Source: Taibaiella helva
Lineage (GTDB): Bacteria; Bacteroidota; Bacteroidia; Chitinophagales; Chitinophagaceae
Length of the DNA: 64,000 bases
NCBI RefSeq assembly: GCF_003545695.1
Contig: NZ_QUZZ01000003.1
Location: forward strand, 496,001-560,000
Direction of reading: 5' to 3'
The stretch's first letter is position 1. Every line of letters starts with the position of its first letter. The translations under genes were made by a program, and so were the position numbers. The notes beneath the pieces are model-generated. The model was not told the DNA's origin and searched no databases. It saw only the letters and a program-made list of their open reading frames with translations. This document shows, piece by piece, positions 26,355-35,600 of this stretch.

Positions 26355-28694
26355 ATGCAGGATTATTTAAAAGAACTGAATGAGAAGCAAAGAGAGGCTG
26401 CTGCGCATATGGACGGGCCGCTGATGATCGTAGCGGGCGCCGGCAGCGGTAAAACAAAAGTGCTCACTACGCGTATCGCCCACCTGATGAAACAGGGTAT
26501 CGATGCGTTCAATATACTGGCGCTCACCTTTACCAATAAGGCTGCCGCCGAAATGAAGGAGCGTATTGAAAAGATACTGGGTAACAACGAGGCCCGGAAC
26601 CTGTATATCGGTACCTTCCACTCCGTATTCGCCCGTATCCTGCGTGCGGAAGCGCATAAGATCGGTTATCCCAACAGCTTTACGATCTACGATTCAGACG
26701 ATGCCAAGAGCCTGCTGAAGAGCGTGATCAATGAAAATAACCTGGACGACAAGCTGTACAAGCCGCAGTATGTATACGGACGTATCTCTGCTGCCAAAAA
26801 CAACCTGATGGGTCCCATTGAATATATGCAGGACCATTTTATCCAGCAGGAGGATGCCCGCAGCGGACGCCCCTTGCTGGGCCAGCTGTATGCCCAGTAT
26901 GCAGCCCGCTGTTTCCGCAACGGCGCTATGGATTTTGACGACCTGCTGTTCAAGATGTATGAGCTATTGGTGAAGCATCCCGATGTGCTGGCCAAGTACC
27001 AGCATAAGTTCCGCTACATTCTTATTGATGAGTACCAGGATACCAATATTGCGCAGTACCAGATCATTAAAATGCTGGGTGCTGTACACGAGAACATTTG
27101 CGTGGTGGGCGACGATGCGCAAAGCATTTACTCCTTCCGCGGCGCCACCATCGAGAACATCCTGAAATTCCAGAAGGACTATGAAGGCGCTAAAGTGGTG
27201 AAGCTGGAGCAGAACTATCGCAGCACTCAGAACATACTCAACGTGGCCAATAAGGTAATCGGGCTGAATAAGAACCAGATCCCCAAAAACCTGTGGACCG
27301 ATAATGGCGAAGGCGAAAAGCTGAAGCTGGTGCGCACGCTTACTGACAACGACGAAGGCCGCTTCGTGGCCGATGCCATAGCCGAGCAGAAGTTGCGCAA
27401 TCATTATCACAATAAAGATTTTGCGATCCTGTACCGGACCAATGCGCAAAGCCGCTCCTTCGAGGAAAGCCTGCGCCGGCTCAATATTCCTTACCGTATT
27501 TTCGGCGGCCTGTCGTTTTATCAGCGTAAGGAGATCAAAGACTTCGTCGCTTATCTCCGCGTGGTGGTCAACCCCCAGGATGAAGAAGCATTGAAGCGGA
27601 TCATCAACTATCCCGTGAGGGGTATCGGTAAAACCAGCATGGAGCGGGTTATTATCGTCGCCAATGAACAGAACATCACCTTCTGGGATGCCTTGCAGCA
27701 ACCGCAGCTGGCGGGTCTCAAAGGTGCGGCAGCAGCCGCGATCGAACAGTTTGTCATCATGATCAGAAGCTTCCAGGCTATGCTGACCAAGTCGGATGCC
27801 TATGAAGTCGCTTTCACTGTAGGCAAGCATACCAACCTGGTCAAAGAGCTGTATAACGATAAGTCGGTGGAAGGCCTTGCCCGCTACGAGAACGTGCAGG
27901 AATTGCTGAACGCCATCAAGGAGTACACCGAAACGCCTGATGAAGAAGGCGAGCTGACCGATAAAAGTCTCGGCACCTACCTGCAGAACATTACCTTGCT
28001 GACGGATGCGGACAAAAATGGTGATGAAGACCAGGATGTAGTAAAGCTGATGACTATTCATGCGGCGAAGGGCCTGGAGTTTCCCTGTGTATTTGCCGTG
28101 GGCCTGGAAGAAAATATCTTCCCTTCGGCAATGAGCCTTTACGACCGGGAAGACCTGGAAGAAGAACGTCGCCTGTTTTACGTGGTGATCACCAGGGCCA
28201 AGCACCGCTTGTGGCTCAGCTTTGCCAACAGCCGCTACCGCTTTGGCTCGCTGGTGCAGAACGAGCCCAGCCGTTTCATCGACGAGGTGCCGCAGGAGTA
28301 CATCGACCGCAGCTTTGCCGGCCTGGCCGGCGCCCGTACCGGCGCTGTGGCGCGTAATGCGGCTGCGCAGCAAAGGACTTTCACCCCCAGGGAAAAGGCG
28401 CCCCAGCAGGCGCGTCCGGCAGCGTCCGGCGGTACCAGCGATGTAGCGCGGGTGATGGCCCAGAAGCAGGCCCAGGCGCAGATAACTACTCATGTGCCTT
28501 CGGCTAACTTTACGGCCAGCGATCCGGAAGATATGGAAGAAGGCATGCGCGTAGAGCACCAGAAGTTCGGTATCGGTACTATCAAAAAGCTGGAAGGTGG
28601 CGCGCATAACCGTATTGCAACGATCAGCTTTCCCACCGGCGGCGGCGACAAGAAGATCATGCTGGCTTATGCCAAGCTGATGATCCTCTCATAG
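26355..28694 (+). CDS. UvrD/PcrA-type superfamily 1 DNA helicase
   Basis: 779 residues from ATG 26355 (MQDYLKELNEKQREAA), preceded by TAACTTCG, a TAnnTTTG-like element, 6 nt upstream; the longer frame to 26286 has no homology. Motifs present: Q-motif LNEKQREA, Walker A GAGSGKT (Lys33), DEYQDTN, GDDAQSIYSFRGA, QNYRST, and the late LMTIHAAKGLEFPCVF and YVVITRAKHRLWL. The last ~50 residues (GMRVEHQKFGIGTI) form a PcrA-like Tudor domain that contacts RNA polymerase in other bacteria. Acts in DNA repair and replication restart. Confidence 0.95.
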   Translation: MQDYLKELNEKQREAAAHMDGPLMIVAGAGSGKTKVLTTRIAHLMKQGIDAFNILALTFTNKAAAEMKERIEKILGNNEARNLYIGTFHSVFARILRAEAHKIGYPNSFTIYDSDDAKSLLKSVINENNLDDKLYKPQYVYGRISAAKNNLMGPIEYMQDHFIQQEDARSGRPLLGQLYAQYAARCFRNGAMDFDDLLFKMYELLVKHPDVLAKYQHKFRYILIDEYQDTNIAQYQIIKMLGAVHENICVVGDDAQSIYSFRGATIENILKFQKDYEGAKVVKLEQNYRSTQNILNVANKVIGLNKNQIPKNLWTDNGEGEKLKLVRTLTDNDEGRFVADAIAEQKLRNHYHNKDFAILYRTNAQSRSFEESLRRLNIPYRIFGGLSFYQRKEIKDFVAYLRVVVNPQDEEALKRIINYPVRGIGKTSMERVIIVANEQNITFWDALQQPQLAGLKGAAAAAIEQFVIMIRSFQAMLTKSDAYEVAFTVGKHTNLVKELYNDKSVEGLARYENVQELLNAIKEYTETPDEEGELTDKSLGTYLQNITLLTDADKNGDEDQDVVKLMTIHAAKGLEFPCVFAVGLEENIFPSAMSLYDREDLEEERRLFYVVITRAKHRLWLSFANSRYRFGSLVQNEPSRFIDEVPQEYIDRSFAGLAGARTGAVARNAAAQQRTFTPREKAPQQARPAASGGTSDVARVMAQKQAQAQITTHVPSANFTASDPEDMEEGMRVEHQKFGIGTIKKLEGGAHNRIATISFPTGGGDKKIMLAYAKLMILS

Positions 28695-28717
28695 CAATAA
28701 CAGTGTGCTTAAGCGAT

Positions 28718-28779
28718 AACCATTCTATTCAAAGAGCGCCCCGGCTTATAAGCCGGGGCGCTCTTTGAATAGAATGGTT
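28718..28779. repeat. 62-nt perfect palindrome overlapping the 3' end of the hydrolase gene
   Basis: Thirty-one-base arms, exactly complementary with no loop, centred on CTTATAAG between 28748 and 28749. The left part lies in the gap after pcrA; from 28729 on it encodes the C-terminal residues and stop of the minus-strand hydrolase. The GC core is GAGCGCCCCGGC. Probably the shared terminator of two convergent genes, although there is no long T tract. Confidence 0.9.
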
Positions 28780-29460
28780 CCAGAAATCTTTCATCAGGCT
28801 CATCAGCAGCTCAGGGCGTACTTGTTCCAAAGGATGCCTGGTCTCAGGCAGCACTGCCAGGCGGGCGCCGGGGATCAGCCGGGCTGCGGCAAGGGTTTCA
28901 TCAAGGCTCACCATGTTATCCTTATCGCCTACCATCAGCTGTATCCTGGCGGATATGTTCGCGTAGCCCGCAGCATCCAGCAAGGGATGCGCGCCGAGGT
29001 CGTTCATCATACCGGCTATCGCGGGTAGCAGCATGCGCCATTCCTGCTCGCCATGCAAAGTGGCCAGCTGCGCCGCGTATTTGGGTATCTTTTCCGCGAT
29101 CTTGTCGGGCTGCAGCATCTGTGTTTCTTTCGCTGCGCCTTCGACCGTCCAGCTGAGCTTGGTGGCTAAGGTCAGCAGCGAACCGATAGTGCCCGGATGC
29201 CGCAGTGCATAGCACAGCGCCACATAGCCACCCATGCTGTAGCCAAAGACGTCGAACTGCTGCAGCTGTTGCTGTGCGCAATATTGTTCCAGCTGCCGCA
29301 CATAGTCGTCTATCTTTAAGTCGTTCCCCGGCAGTGCTGTGCCGCCATGCCCTGCAAACAGGAAAGTGTGTACCTTGAAATGCTGCTGCAGCCAGCTCAT
29401 ACAGGGATCGAAGTGCTGTGTATGGCCCAGCGCGCCATGAAGCAAGATAAGGTCTTTCAT
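28729..29460 (-). CDS. Alpha/beta hydrolase
   Basis: 243 residues. LILLHGALGHTQHFD holds the oxyanion HG, FGYSMGGYVAL the nucleophile Ser, and LPETRHPLEQ the catalytic His. Typical of the small cytoplasmic alpha/beta hydrolase group (MenH-like in size), with no signal peptide. The last ~17 residues (WNHSIQRAPRLISRGAL) are encoded by the 62-nt palindrome, so the ancestral C-terminus may have been replaced. It lies 13 nt downstream of the photolyase gene and is co-directional. Confidence 0.88.
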   Translation of the reverse strand: MKDLILLHGALGHTQHFDPCMSWLQQHFKVHTFLFAGHGGTALPGNDLKIDDYVRQLEQYCAQQQLQQFDVFGYSMGGYVALCYALRHPGTIGSLLTLATKLSWTVEGAAKETQMLQPDKIAEKIPKYAAQLATLHGEQEWRMLLPAIAGMMNDLGAHPLLDAAGYANISARIQLMVGDKDNMVSLDETLAAARLIPGARLAVLPETRHPLEQVRPELLMSLMKDFWNHSIQRAPRLISRGAL

Positions 29461-29473
29461 ATCAGTGTAACGT

Positions 29474-30772
29474 TTATCGTTGCAAGGCTTTCTTATAAGC
29501 AGCCAGGCAGCGCTCGCGGGCTACCGTATGGTCTACCATAGGTTCCGGGTAGTCTTCGCTGCCCAGGTCGGGGAGCCATGCCTTCAGGTACTGACCACCG
29601 GGATCAAACTTTTCGGTCTGCCTTTGCGGGCTGAAGATACGAAAATAAGGGGCAGCGTCGCAGCCGCAGCCTGCGGCCCACTGCCAGTTGCCGTTGTTGG
29701 CGGCAAGGTCGTAGTCGAGCAGCTTTTTGGCAAAGTAAGCTTCTCCCCAGCGCCAGTCGATCAGCAGGTGCTTCGTAAGGAAGCTGGCAGCGATCATGCG
29801 CACGCGGTTATGCATAAAACCGGTAGCGTTCAGCTGACGCATGCCGGCATCGACGATGGGGTAGCCGGTTTGCCCGGTGCACCAGCGTTCAAATTCTTTT
29901 TCGTGGTTGCGCCATTTGATCCGGTCGTATTCCTCGCGGAAAGAAGTGTTGATCACCCGTGGAAAATGCCAGAGGATCATCATAAAGAACTCGCGCCAGA
30001 TGAGCTCTGAGAGGAAGGTCTCACTCAAGGCTCCCGCCCGGCGCGCCAACGTTCTGATGCTGATCGTGCCAAAACGCAGGTGAACGCCCAGCCTTGAGGT
30101 GCCTTCTATGGCAGGAATATCGCGGGTCTTGCTGTAGTGCCGTATCAGGGCCTCGTCTATCGCTTCGGGAGGAAATGCCTGCCTGCCTGCAGTAAAGCCA
30201 AGGCTTTGCAGCGAGGGTATGGCCTTATGATTAACCTTGTGAAAATGGTCTTTGTACTTCAGGGTAGAATACGATCTCAAATGATCATCCGTCAGTAGGG
30301 AAAGCCATTTTTTACTGTAGGGCGTAAATACGGTATAAGGTTTGCCATCGTCTTTAACCACTTCAGAGTAGTCGAAGACAACCTGGTCCTTGAAGGTGCG
30401 GAAAGCGATGTCGTGCTGCTTCAGGAAGCGGGCGATCTCTTCGTCACGCCGGCTGGCATAAGGCTCGTAGTCGCGATTGGTGTATACGCAGGCAATGTCA
30501 TACTTGGCGGTGAGCTGGGCGAAGGCCTCGCCCGGTGTGCCGTGGTGTACCTCCAGGGCTGAACCCCATTGCTGCAATTGCTTATCGAGCGCGACGATAT
30601 GCTGATGGATAAATTGTACCCTCCGGTCCGCTTTTTCTTCCAGCTCTTCGAGAATATTGGTGTCGAATATAAACACCGGCAATACGGGGTGTTCTCCTTT
30701 CAGGGCATGGTAAAGCCCGGCGTTGTCTTCGAGGCGCAGGTCGCGCCGGAACCAGAATGCTGCGATTTTCAT
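29474..30772 (-). CDS. Deoxyribodipyrimidine photolyase / cryptochrome family
   Basis: 432 residues. The N-terminal Rossmann antenna domain (FWFRRDLRLEDNAGLYHAL) is followed by an FAD-binding domain with RFGTISIRTLAR, ELIWREFFMMIL, the GMRQLNATGFMHNRVRMI helix and NNGNWQWAAGCGCD. These are class I CPD photolyase-type residues, including the Trp of the electron-transfer region. It repairs UV pyrimidine dimers using blue light. The start codon overlaps the stop of the upstream class IV aminotransferase by 4 nt, so it belongs to an operon reading pabC-like, phr, hydrolase. Confidence 0.93.
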   Translation of the reverse strand: MKIAAFWFRRDLRLEDNAGLYHALKGEHPVLPVFIFDTNILEELEEKADRRVQFIHQHIVALDKQLQQWGSALEVHHGTPGEAFAQLTAKYDIACVYTNRDYEPYASRRDEEIARFLKQHDIAFRTFKDQVVFDYSEVVKDDGKPYTVFTPYSKKWLSLLTDDHLRSYSTLKYKDHFHKVNHKAIPSLQSLGFTAGRQAFPPEAIDEALIRHYSKTRDIPAIEGTSRLGVHLRFGTISIRTLARRAGALSETFLSELIWREFFMMILWHFPRVINTSFREEYDRIKWRNHEKEFERWCTGQTGYPIVDAGMRQLNATGFMHNRVRMIAASFLTKHLLIDWRWGEAYFAKKLLDYDLAANNGNWQWAAGCGCDAAPYFRIFSPQRQTEKFDPGGQYLKAWLPDLGSEDYPEPMVDHTVARERCLAAYKKALQR

Positions 30773-31578
30773 AGCCGGGTGCTAAGGTCTTCAAAAATGG
30801 CCCGGGTCAGATCGGAAGTATAGATCCGTTCCCCGAAGCGGTGCACCGGTTGGATTCCTCTTATGGCATTGGTCAGGAAAAGTTCATCGGCATCCTCCAG
30901 ATCCGGTTCACCCAGCGGCGCTTCCCGTACTGCCAGGCCAGCCACAGTTCTACATTCCAGCAGGTAGCTACGGAAAATACCAGCAATGCAACCCTCGCTT
31001 AATGGCGGCGTGATCATAGTGCTATCCCTGATGATCCAGACATTGGATATGGTGCTCTCTGCTATGCGGCCTGCCGGGTTGAGCAGCAGTGCATCGTCCC
31101 AGCCCTGCTGCGCAGCCGTTCTGGCTGCGAGTATATAATTGAGCCGGGATGTAGTTTTTAAATGGGAAATGTGATCCTGGCTTTTGACTACCTGCCTGCA
31201 TACACCGGTATGCAGACCGCTTTCGGGCCAGGCGCCATGCGTATCGGGCAGGGGCTGCAGCTCGACCATGTATTGCAACAGGTCCATGCGATCATCCCTG
31301 AAGAACTGTGTTCTGAGAATGCCTGCAGTGGTTGCCGGGTTGACGGAGACGGTCCGCAGCAACGCCTTTCGCCAGGCCTCCAGGTCGGCGTGCGGAAAGC
31401 CAAGACAGGCAAGGCTTTCCTGCGCTCTTCGTTCGTGCAGGCCCTGGAACCTTATCCGGCCTTGCTGCCAGAGCATGGTTTCAATAAGGCCTTCTCCGTA
31501 GCGAAGCGCCCGGTTCCGGGCATCGCTCAAAGGCTCTTCGTCGGAACAGATCACACCATTATAGTTCAGCAGGGGCAT
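30769..31578 (-). CDS. Aminotransferase class IV (aminodeoxychorismate lyase-like)
   Basis: 269 residues from MPLLNYNGVICSDEE; an upstream extension to 31665 is unlikely. The PLP-dependent fold IV shows RYGEGLIETMLW, LKTTSRLNYILA (the PLP Lys is in SHLKTTSRL) and GRIAESTISNVWII. It resembles PabC, which releases pyruvate from 4-amino-4-deoxychorismate to form p-aminobenzoate for folate; branched-chain or D-amino-acid aminotransferase activity cannot be excluded. It heads an operon with photolyase, whose antenna can be a folate in some members. Confidence 0.82.
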   Translation of the reverse strand: MPLLNYNGVICSDEEPLSDARNRALRYGEGLIETMLWQQGRIRFQGLHERRAQESLACLGFPHADLEAWRKALLRTVSVNPATTAGILRTQFFRDDRMDLLQYMVELQPLPDTHGAWPESGLHTGVCRQVVKSQDHISHLKTTSRLNYILAARTAAQQGWDDALLLNPAGRIAESTISNVWIIRDSTMITPPLSEGCIAGIFRSYLLECRTVAGLAVREAPLGEPDLEDADELFLTNAIRGIQPVHRFGERIYTSDLTRAIFEDLSTRL

Positions 31579-31679
31579 GTGGATAGCGTTTGGTAAGCAA
31601 ATATAGGGCACCTCATTCGTTTCCGTTTGCGGGCAACTTTTCCTCTCTTTGTTTGTCATCAGCACATATAATGCATGTT

Positions 31680-32249
31680 ATGCGTCTTTTGTTCGGAATA
31701 CCGGTCCTGGCCGGCCTGTTGCTTTGCTTCCCGGCCGCTTCCCGGCAGGACAGCCTGAAAGCGGCGGCTATTACTACTACAGATCGAAAGCCAGCGTCCA
31801 GCGCCGGTTTCCAGGTGTTGCCCAAGCTGGGCCTGGGCATGTCCCGCAATTTCCTCGTCGACCTCGGGCTGATCGGCTACAGCTATATTCCCGATAAGTC
31901 GAAGTTCCGGTATTACGATGCCAATATCAGCATCATGACCTATATCGGGCGACATATGATGATTATGCCGAAGCTGGATCTGCAGGCTGCTGTCTTTCCC
32001 ATCGACCGTGAGGAGCTGCTTTGCTTCAACCTCGGACTGGATGCCGGTCTGCTTACCGATTTTAAGCAGACCTCGGTCATGCTCACGCCCAAAGCCGGTT
32101 TCTCACTCGCTACAGGCCTGCTGCGTATCTATTATCTGCACAATTTCCTGCTGCGCGATAAAGACTTGTTCCCGGGCTACGGACGGCATGGGGTGCTGCT
32201 GGAGATCAATATCTCGGTGCTGCAGGGTAAAGGATTCCGTTTGATGTAA
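31680..32249 (+). CDS. Secreted/outer-membrane protein of unknown function
   Basis: 189 residues from MRLLFGIPVLAGLLL; ATG 31671 adds three residues. A signal peptide ends near FPAASRQ. The mature part has alternating strands (LGLGMSRNFLVDLGLIGYSY, ANISIMTYIGRH, DLQAAVFPI, LLRIYYLHNFLL, LLEINISVLQGKGF) that would suit a small 8-strand outer-membrane barrel. I do not recognise the family. Confidence 0.65.
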   Translation: MRLLFGIPVLAGLLLCFPAASRQDSLKAAAITTTDRKPASSAGFQVLPKLGLGMSRNFLVDLGLIGYSYIPDKSKFRYYDANISIMTYIGRHMMIMPKLDLQAAVFPIDREELLCFNLGLDAGLLTDFKQTSVMLTPKAGFSLATGLLRIYYLHNFLLRDKDLFPGYGRHGVLLEINISVLQGKGFRLM

Positions 32250-32265
32250 TGTAGTCATAAACGAC

Positions 32266-32297
32266 ACCGGGCAGGCCTTACAGAAGACCTGCCCGGT
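32266..32297. terminator. Bidirectional terminator between convergent genes
   Basis: Arms ACCGGGCAGG and CCTGCCCGGT separated by 12 nt, between the stops at 32249 (+) and 32324 (-). Confidence 0.65.
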
Positions 32298-32323
32298 AAA
32301 TAATTGATTCGTAGTACTAATGA

Positions 32324-33754
32324 CTAGAAGTCGGCATTCTTGGGTGTGCGGGGGAAGGGGATCACATCGCGGATGTTGGTCATGCCGGTAACGAACAGCA
32401 CCATGCGTTCAAAGCCCAGCCCGAAACCCGCATGGGGCGCGGTACCGAAGCGCCGGCTGTCGAGGTACCAGTACATTTCCTCTGCCGGGATATGCATGTC
32501 TTCCATGCGCTGCTGCAGCTTATCCAGCCTTTCTTCCCTCTGCGAGCCGCCTACGATCTCGCCGATGCCCGGCGCAAGGATATCCATGGCGGCAACGGTT
32601 TTGCCATCGTCGTTCAAACGCATGTAGAACGACTTGAATTCTTTGGGATAGTCGGTAACGATTACCGGCTTCTTGAAGTGCTTTTCCACCAGGTAGCGCT
32701 CATGCTCGCTTTGCAGGTCGGCGCCCCACTGGACCTCGTACTGGAATTGCTTTTTCTTGTACGGTTTGGATTGCAGCAGGATGTCGATGGCTTCTGTATA
32801 AGTGATGCGTTCAAATTTATTGTTCAGCACGAATTCAAGCTTCTCGATCAGGCTCATTTCGCTGCGCTCCGCCTGGGGCTTGGCTTTTTCCTCTTCGGCC
32901 AGTCGCTGCGTCAGGAATTCGAGGTCTTCGCGGTTGTGCTCCAGGGCATAGCCGATGATGTACTGGATGAATTCTTCTGCGAGGTCCATGTTGTCTTTCA
33001 GATCATTGAAGGCTACTTCGGGTTCTACCATCCAGAACTCCGCCAGGTGCCTCGCCGTGTTGGAATTCTCGGCGCGGAAGGTAGGTCCGAAGGTGTAGAC
33101 TTCGCCCAGGGACATAGCGCCCAGCTCGGCCTCCAGCTGACCGCTCACCGTAAGGTTTGTCGCCCTGCCGAAGAAATCTTCTTTATAGTCGATCGCTCCT
33201 TCTTCGGTCCGGGGCGGGTTCTCGGGAGACAAGGTGCTTACGCGAAACATTTCGCCGGCGCCTTCCGCATCGGAAGCCGTGATGATAGGGGTATGCAGGT
33301 AGACGAAACCCTTTTCGTTGAAGAAGCGGTGAATGGCATAAGCTAGGCTGTGCCGCACACGGAATACCGCGCCGAAAGTATTGGTGCGGAAACGCAGGTG
33401 TGCGATTTCCCGGAGGTATTCCAGCGAGGGACGGTTTTTCAGCTGCAGGGGGTATTCCTCACCACTGCAATCGCCGAGCACGGTTACTGAGGCTGCTTTT
33501 ACTTCCACGCGCTGGCCTTTGCCCTGGGAGGCGATCACTGTGCCTTTTATTTCGAGCGCTGCACCGGTGGTAATACGCTTCAGCAGGCTTTCGTCCGCAT
33601 GCGCAAAGTCAATAACGATCTGCAGATTATTCAAGGTAGAGCCATCGTTGAGCGCAATAAACTGGTTATTGCGGAAGGATCGCACCCAGCCTTTAATGGT
33701 TACCTCGTAATCTGTTTGTTCGTTGAGCAGAATTGCTTTGATCTTTGTTCGCAT
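32324..33754 (-). CDS. asnS: Asparagine--tRNA ligase
   Basis: 476 residues from [17 protein letters not shown]; a longer start at 33775 (MNLIPKT) is possible. An N-terminal OB fold ([22 protein letters not shown]) is followed by a class II catalytic domain with motif 2 [21 protein letters not shown] and motif 3 [14 protein letters not shown]. The MVEPEVAF and [14 protein letters not shown] segments separate AsnRS from AspRS. Charges tRNA-Asn. Confidence 0.96.
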   Translation of the reverse strand: MRTKIKAILLNEQTDYEVTIKGWVRSFRNNQFIALNDGSTLNNLQIVIDFAHADESLLKRITTGAALEIKGTVIASQGKGQRVEVKAASVTVLGDCSGEEYPLQLKNRPSLEYLREIAHLRFRTNTFGAVFRVRHSLAYAIHRFFNEKGFVYLHTPIITASDAEGAGEMFRVSTLSPENPPRTEEGAIDYKEDFFGRATNLTVSGQLEAELGAMSLGEVYTFGPTFRAENSNTARHLAEFWMVEPEVAFNDLKDNMDLAEEFIQYIIGYALEHNREDLEFLTQRLAEEEKAKPQAERSEMSLIEKLEFVLNNKFERITYTEAIDILLQSKPYKKKQFQYEVQWGADLQSEHERYLVEKHFKKPVIVTDYPKEFKSFYMRLNDDGKTVAAMDILAPGIGEIVGGSQREERLDKLQQRMEDMHIPAEEMYWYLDSRRFGTAPHAGFGLGFERMVLFVTGMTNIRDVIPFPRTPKNADF

Positions 33755-33976
33755 TGTTTTTGGAATTAAATTCAATTTTTTCAGGGAAGCAAAAATAAGC
33801 TTTCCTTTTTATGTTGCTGGAAAAATAGCTTTGTTTCCGGTTGGAAAAAGGGGCTGGAACATCGTTTACATAAAAATATTGCTGGCGGGACACTGAACTG
33901 CTATACGTATCATAGGCCGGCTATAAACCTACCAGGGAAAAGAGGTCTGAGCGCTTTACGGATCGATGTCCCGGAC

Positions 33977-35398
33977 TCAGGCCACAGGTTTGATGTTCAG
34001 CGTCGCAGCAAATTCCAGCATGAATTGCCTGGCGGCTTCATGTTCGTTAGGGATGATGCCGTCGAGTATCGCTTCACGGATCGCAGTCTTGATGGTGCCG
34101 ACCTCTCTTGAAGGGGACAGGCCGAAAGTCTCCATGATCTCTTCGCCCGACACCGGGGGCTGCCAGTTCCTGATCTTATCTTTTTCCTCAACTTCCTTAA
34201 GCCGAACCCTTACCAGCTCGAAGTTTTCAAGATAGCGCACTACTTTTTCCCTGTTCTTGGAGGTAATGTCCGCCTCGCAAAGGGTCATCAGGTCGTCGAT
34301 ATCGTCGCCGGCATCGAAGAGCAGGCGGCGGATAGCCGAATCAGTAATGTTCTCTTTCGTCAGGGATACCGGCCGGTGGTGGAGCTCAATCAGCTTTTTG
34401 ACATACTGCATCCGGTCATTGAGCGGCAGGCGCAGGTTGTTGAATATTTTGGGCACCAGGCGGCCGCTCACCACCTCGTGGCCGTGAAAAGTCCAGCCAT
34501 GGCCGGGTTCGAATTTTTTGGTCGGCGCCTTGCCGATATCGTGCAGCAAAGCCGCCCAGCGCAGCCAAAGGTTATCGGTATGCCGGGCGATATTGTCGAC
34601 CACCTGGATGGTATGGTAAAAATTATCCTTATGGCCTTTGTTGTCTACGTATTCGGTACCGGCCAGCGCGGTAAGCTGGGGCAGAATATGGGCCAGCAGC
34701 CCGCTGCGGAACAGCAGGTCGAGGCCTATCGACGGCTTGCCGCTCATCATGATCTTGTTCAGCTCATCGGCGATCCGTTCTTTGGAGATGATATTGATCC
34801 GTTCCGATTGCCGTTTGATACTGTCAAAGCAATGGGTCTCGATGTGAAACTGCAGCTGGGTGGCAAAACGGATGGCCCGCATCATCCGCAGCGGGTCGTC
34901 GCTGAAGGTCTGATCGGGCGTTAAAGGAGTGCGGATGATCTTGTCCTTGATGTCCTGCAATCCGTCGAAGGGGTCGATCAGCCGGCCAAAATCTTCCTGG
35001 TTCAGGCTAATGGCCATGGCATTGATGGTGAAGTCGCGGCGGTTCTGGTCATCTTCCAGGGTGCCGGTGCTCACCTTCGGATTACGCGAGCCTCTTTCGT
35101 AGGATTCCTGGCGGGCGCCTACGAATTCCAGCTCTATCGAAGGCAGCTTGATCTGCGCCGTTCCGTACGTTTTAAAAAAGTTGACTTTGGGTTTCGGCTT
35201 GAAGGCGGTCGCCGTTTCATGTGCCAGGGCAATGCCATCGCCTACGCATACGATGTCGATATCTTTAACAGGGCGGCCAAGTATTTTATCCCGTACTACC
35301 CCGCCAATGGCATAGGCCGGCACCTTCAGACGCTGCGCCGCATGCGATACCTTTTCCAACAGTTGCTGCTCAAATGCCGTAAGCTCAATCTTTGTCAA
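33977..35398 (-). CDS. cca: CCA tRNA nucleotidyltransferase with HD domain
   Basis: About 473 residues from a TTG at 35398 (codons for [17 protein letters not shown]). Homology starts here; the frame stays open to 35566 but crosses the promoter element at 35423-35430 and the divergent fluoride-riboswitch region. Domains: nucleotidyltransferase ([21 protein letters not shown], Mg-binding DID), RNA-binding ([17 protein letters not shown]) and HD hydrolase ([18 protein letters not shown]). It adds or repairs the 3' CCA of tRNAs. No ATG exists between the promoter element and the first homologous residue, so a TTG (or ATT at 35401) start is likely. Confidence 0.92.
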   Translation of the reverse strand: MTKIELTAFEQQLLEKVSHAAQRLKVPAYAIGGVVRDKILGRPVKDIDIVCVGDGIALAHETATAFKPKPKVNFFKTYGTAQIKLPSIELEFVGARQESYERGSRNPKVSTGTLEDDQNRRDFTINAMAISLNQEDFGRLIDPFDGLQDIKDKIIRTPLTPDQTFSDDPLRMMRAIRFATQLQFHIETHCFDSIKRQSERINIISKERIADELNKIMMSGKPSIGLDLLFRSGLLAHILPQLTALAGTEYVDNKGHKDNFYHTIQVVDNIARHTDNLWLRWAALLHDIGKAPTKKFEPGHGWTFHGHEVVSGRLVPKIFNNLRLPLNDRMQYVKKLIELHHRPVSLTKENITDSAIRRLLFDAGDDIDDLMTLCEADITSKNREKVVRYLENFELVRVRLKEVEEKDKIRNWQPPVSGEEIMETFGLSPSREVGTIKTAIREAILDGIIPNEHEAARQFMLEFAATLNIKPVA

Positions 35399-35422
35399 AA
35401 TGAATGCTCTCAAAGTGAGGCG

Positions 35423-35430
35423 CAAAGATA
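35423..35430 (-). promoter_or_regulatory. Bacteroidota -7 element before cca
   Basis: Minus-strand TATCTTTG, 24 nt upstream of the TTG start at 35398. It excludes the upstream ATG candidates as starts on this transcript. Confidence 0.5.
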
Positions 35431-35461
35431 ATGCATTTAGGACCCAGGCCGAACGCGATAT

Positions 35462-35492
35462 TTTGTTGATAAGCCCTATCATATTACCTTTG
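35462..35492 (+). promoter_or_regulatory. Promoter of the fluoride riboswitch/CLC-F transcript
   Basis: TTTG at 35462-35465 and TAccTTTG at 35485-35492 with a 19-nt spacer, a close match to the Bacteroidota consensus. Transcription would begin around 35497-35500, at the 5' edge of the riboswitch. Confidence 0.7.
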
Positions 35493-35500
35493 CCGTTCAA

Positions 35501-35553
35501 GGTGATGGTGCTCCACCTATTTGAACCGCCCGCCCAGGGATGATGACGCCTGC
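35501..35553 (+). ncRNA. Fluoride riboswitch (crcB motif)
   Basis: GGTGATGG at 35501-35508 pairs through GGTG with CACC at 35514-35517. It is followed by AACCGCCC (35524-35531) and the conserved 3' block TGATGACGCCT (35541-35551). Order and spacing match the crcB-motif consensus (GGnGAUGG, then AACCGC, then cUGAUGAnnCCU); the base before UGAUG is A rather than the usual C. A possible expression platform, CGGGGC-TTAAA-GTCCCG at 35566-35582, ends 18 nt before the start codon and has no T run, which would suit control of translation. It precedes a CLC with F- antiporter residues, an established fluoride-riboswitch target. Confidence 0.85.
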
Positions 35554-35600
35554 AAAATGTTAACACGGGGCTTAAAGTCCCGCTAAATGCTTGCAGGTAT

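Noticed and set aside
26964-28607. 547-codon open frame antisense to pcrA
   Set aside because: Lies wholly inside a well-supported helicase gene on the other strand, has no recognisable domain, and reflects codon bias of the sense gene.
35567-35600. Terminator-type expression platform for the fluoride riboswitch
   Set aside because: The hairpin lacks a T run; translation control is the better reading.
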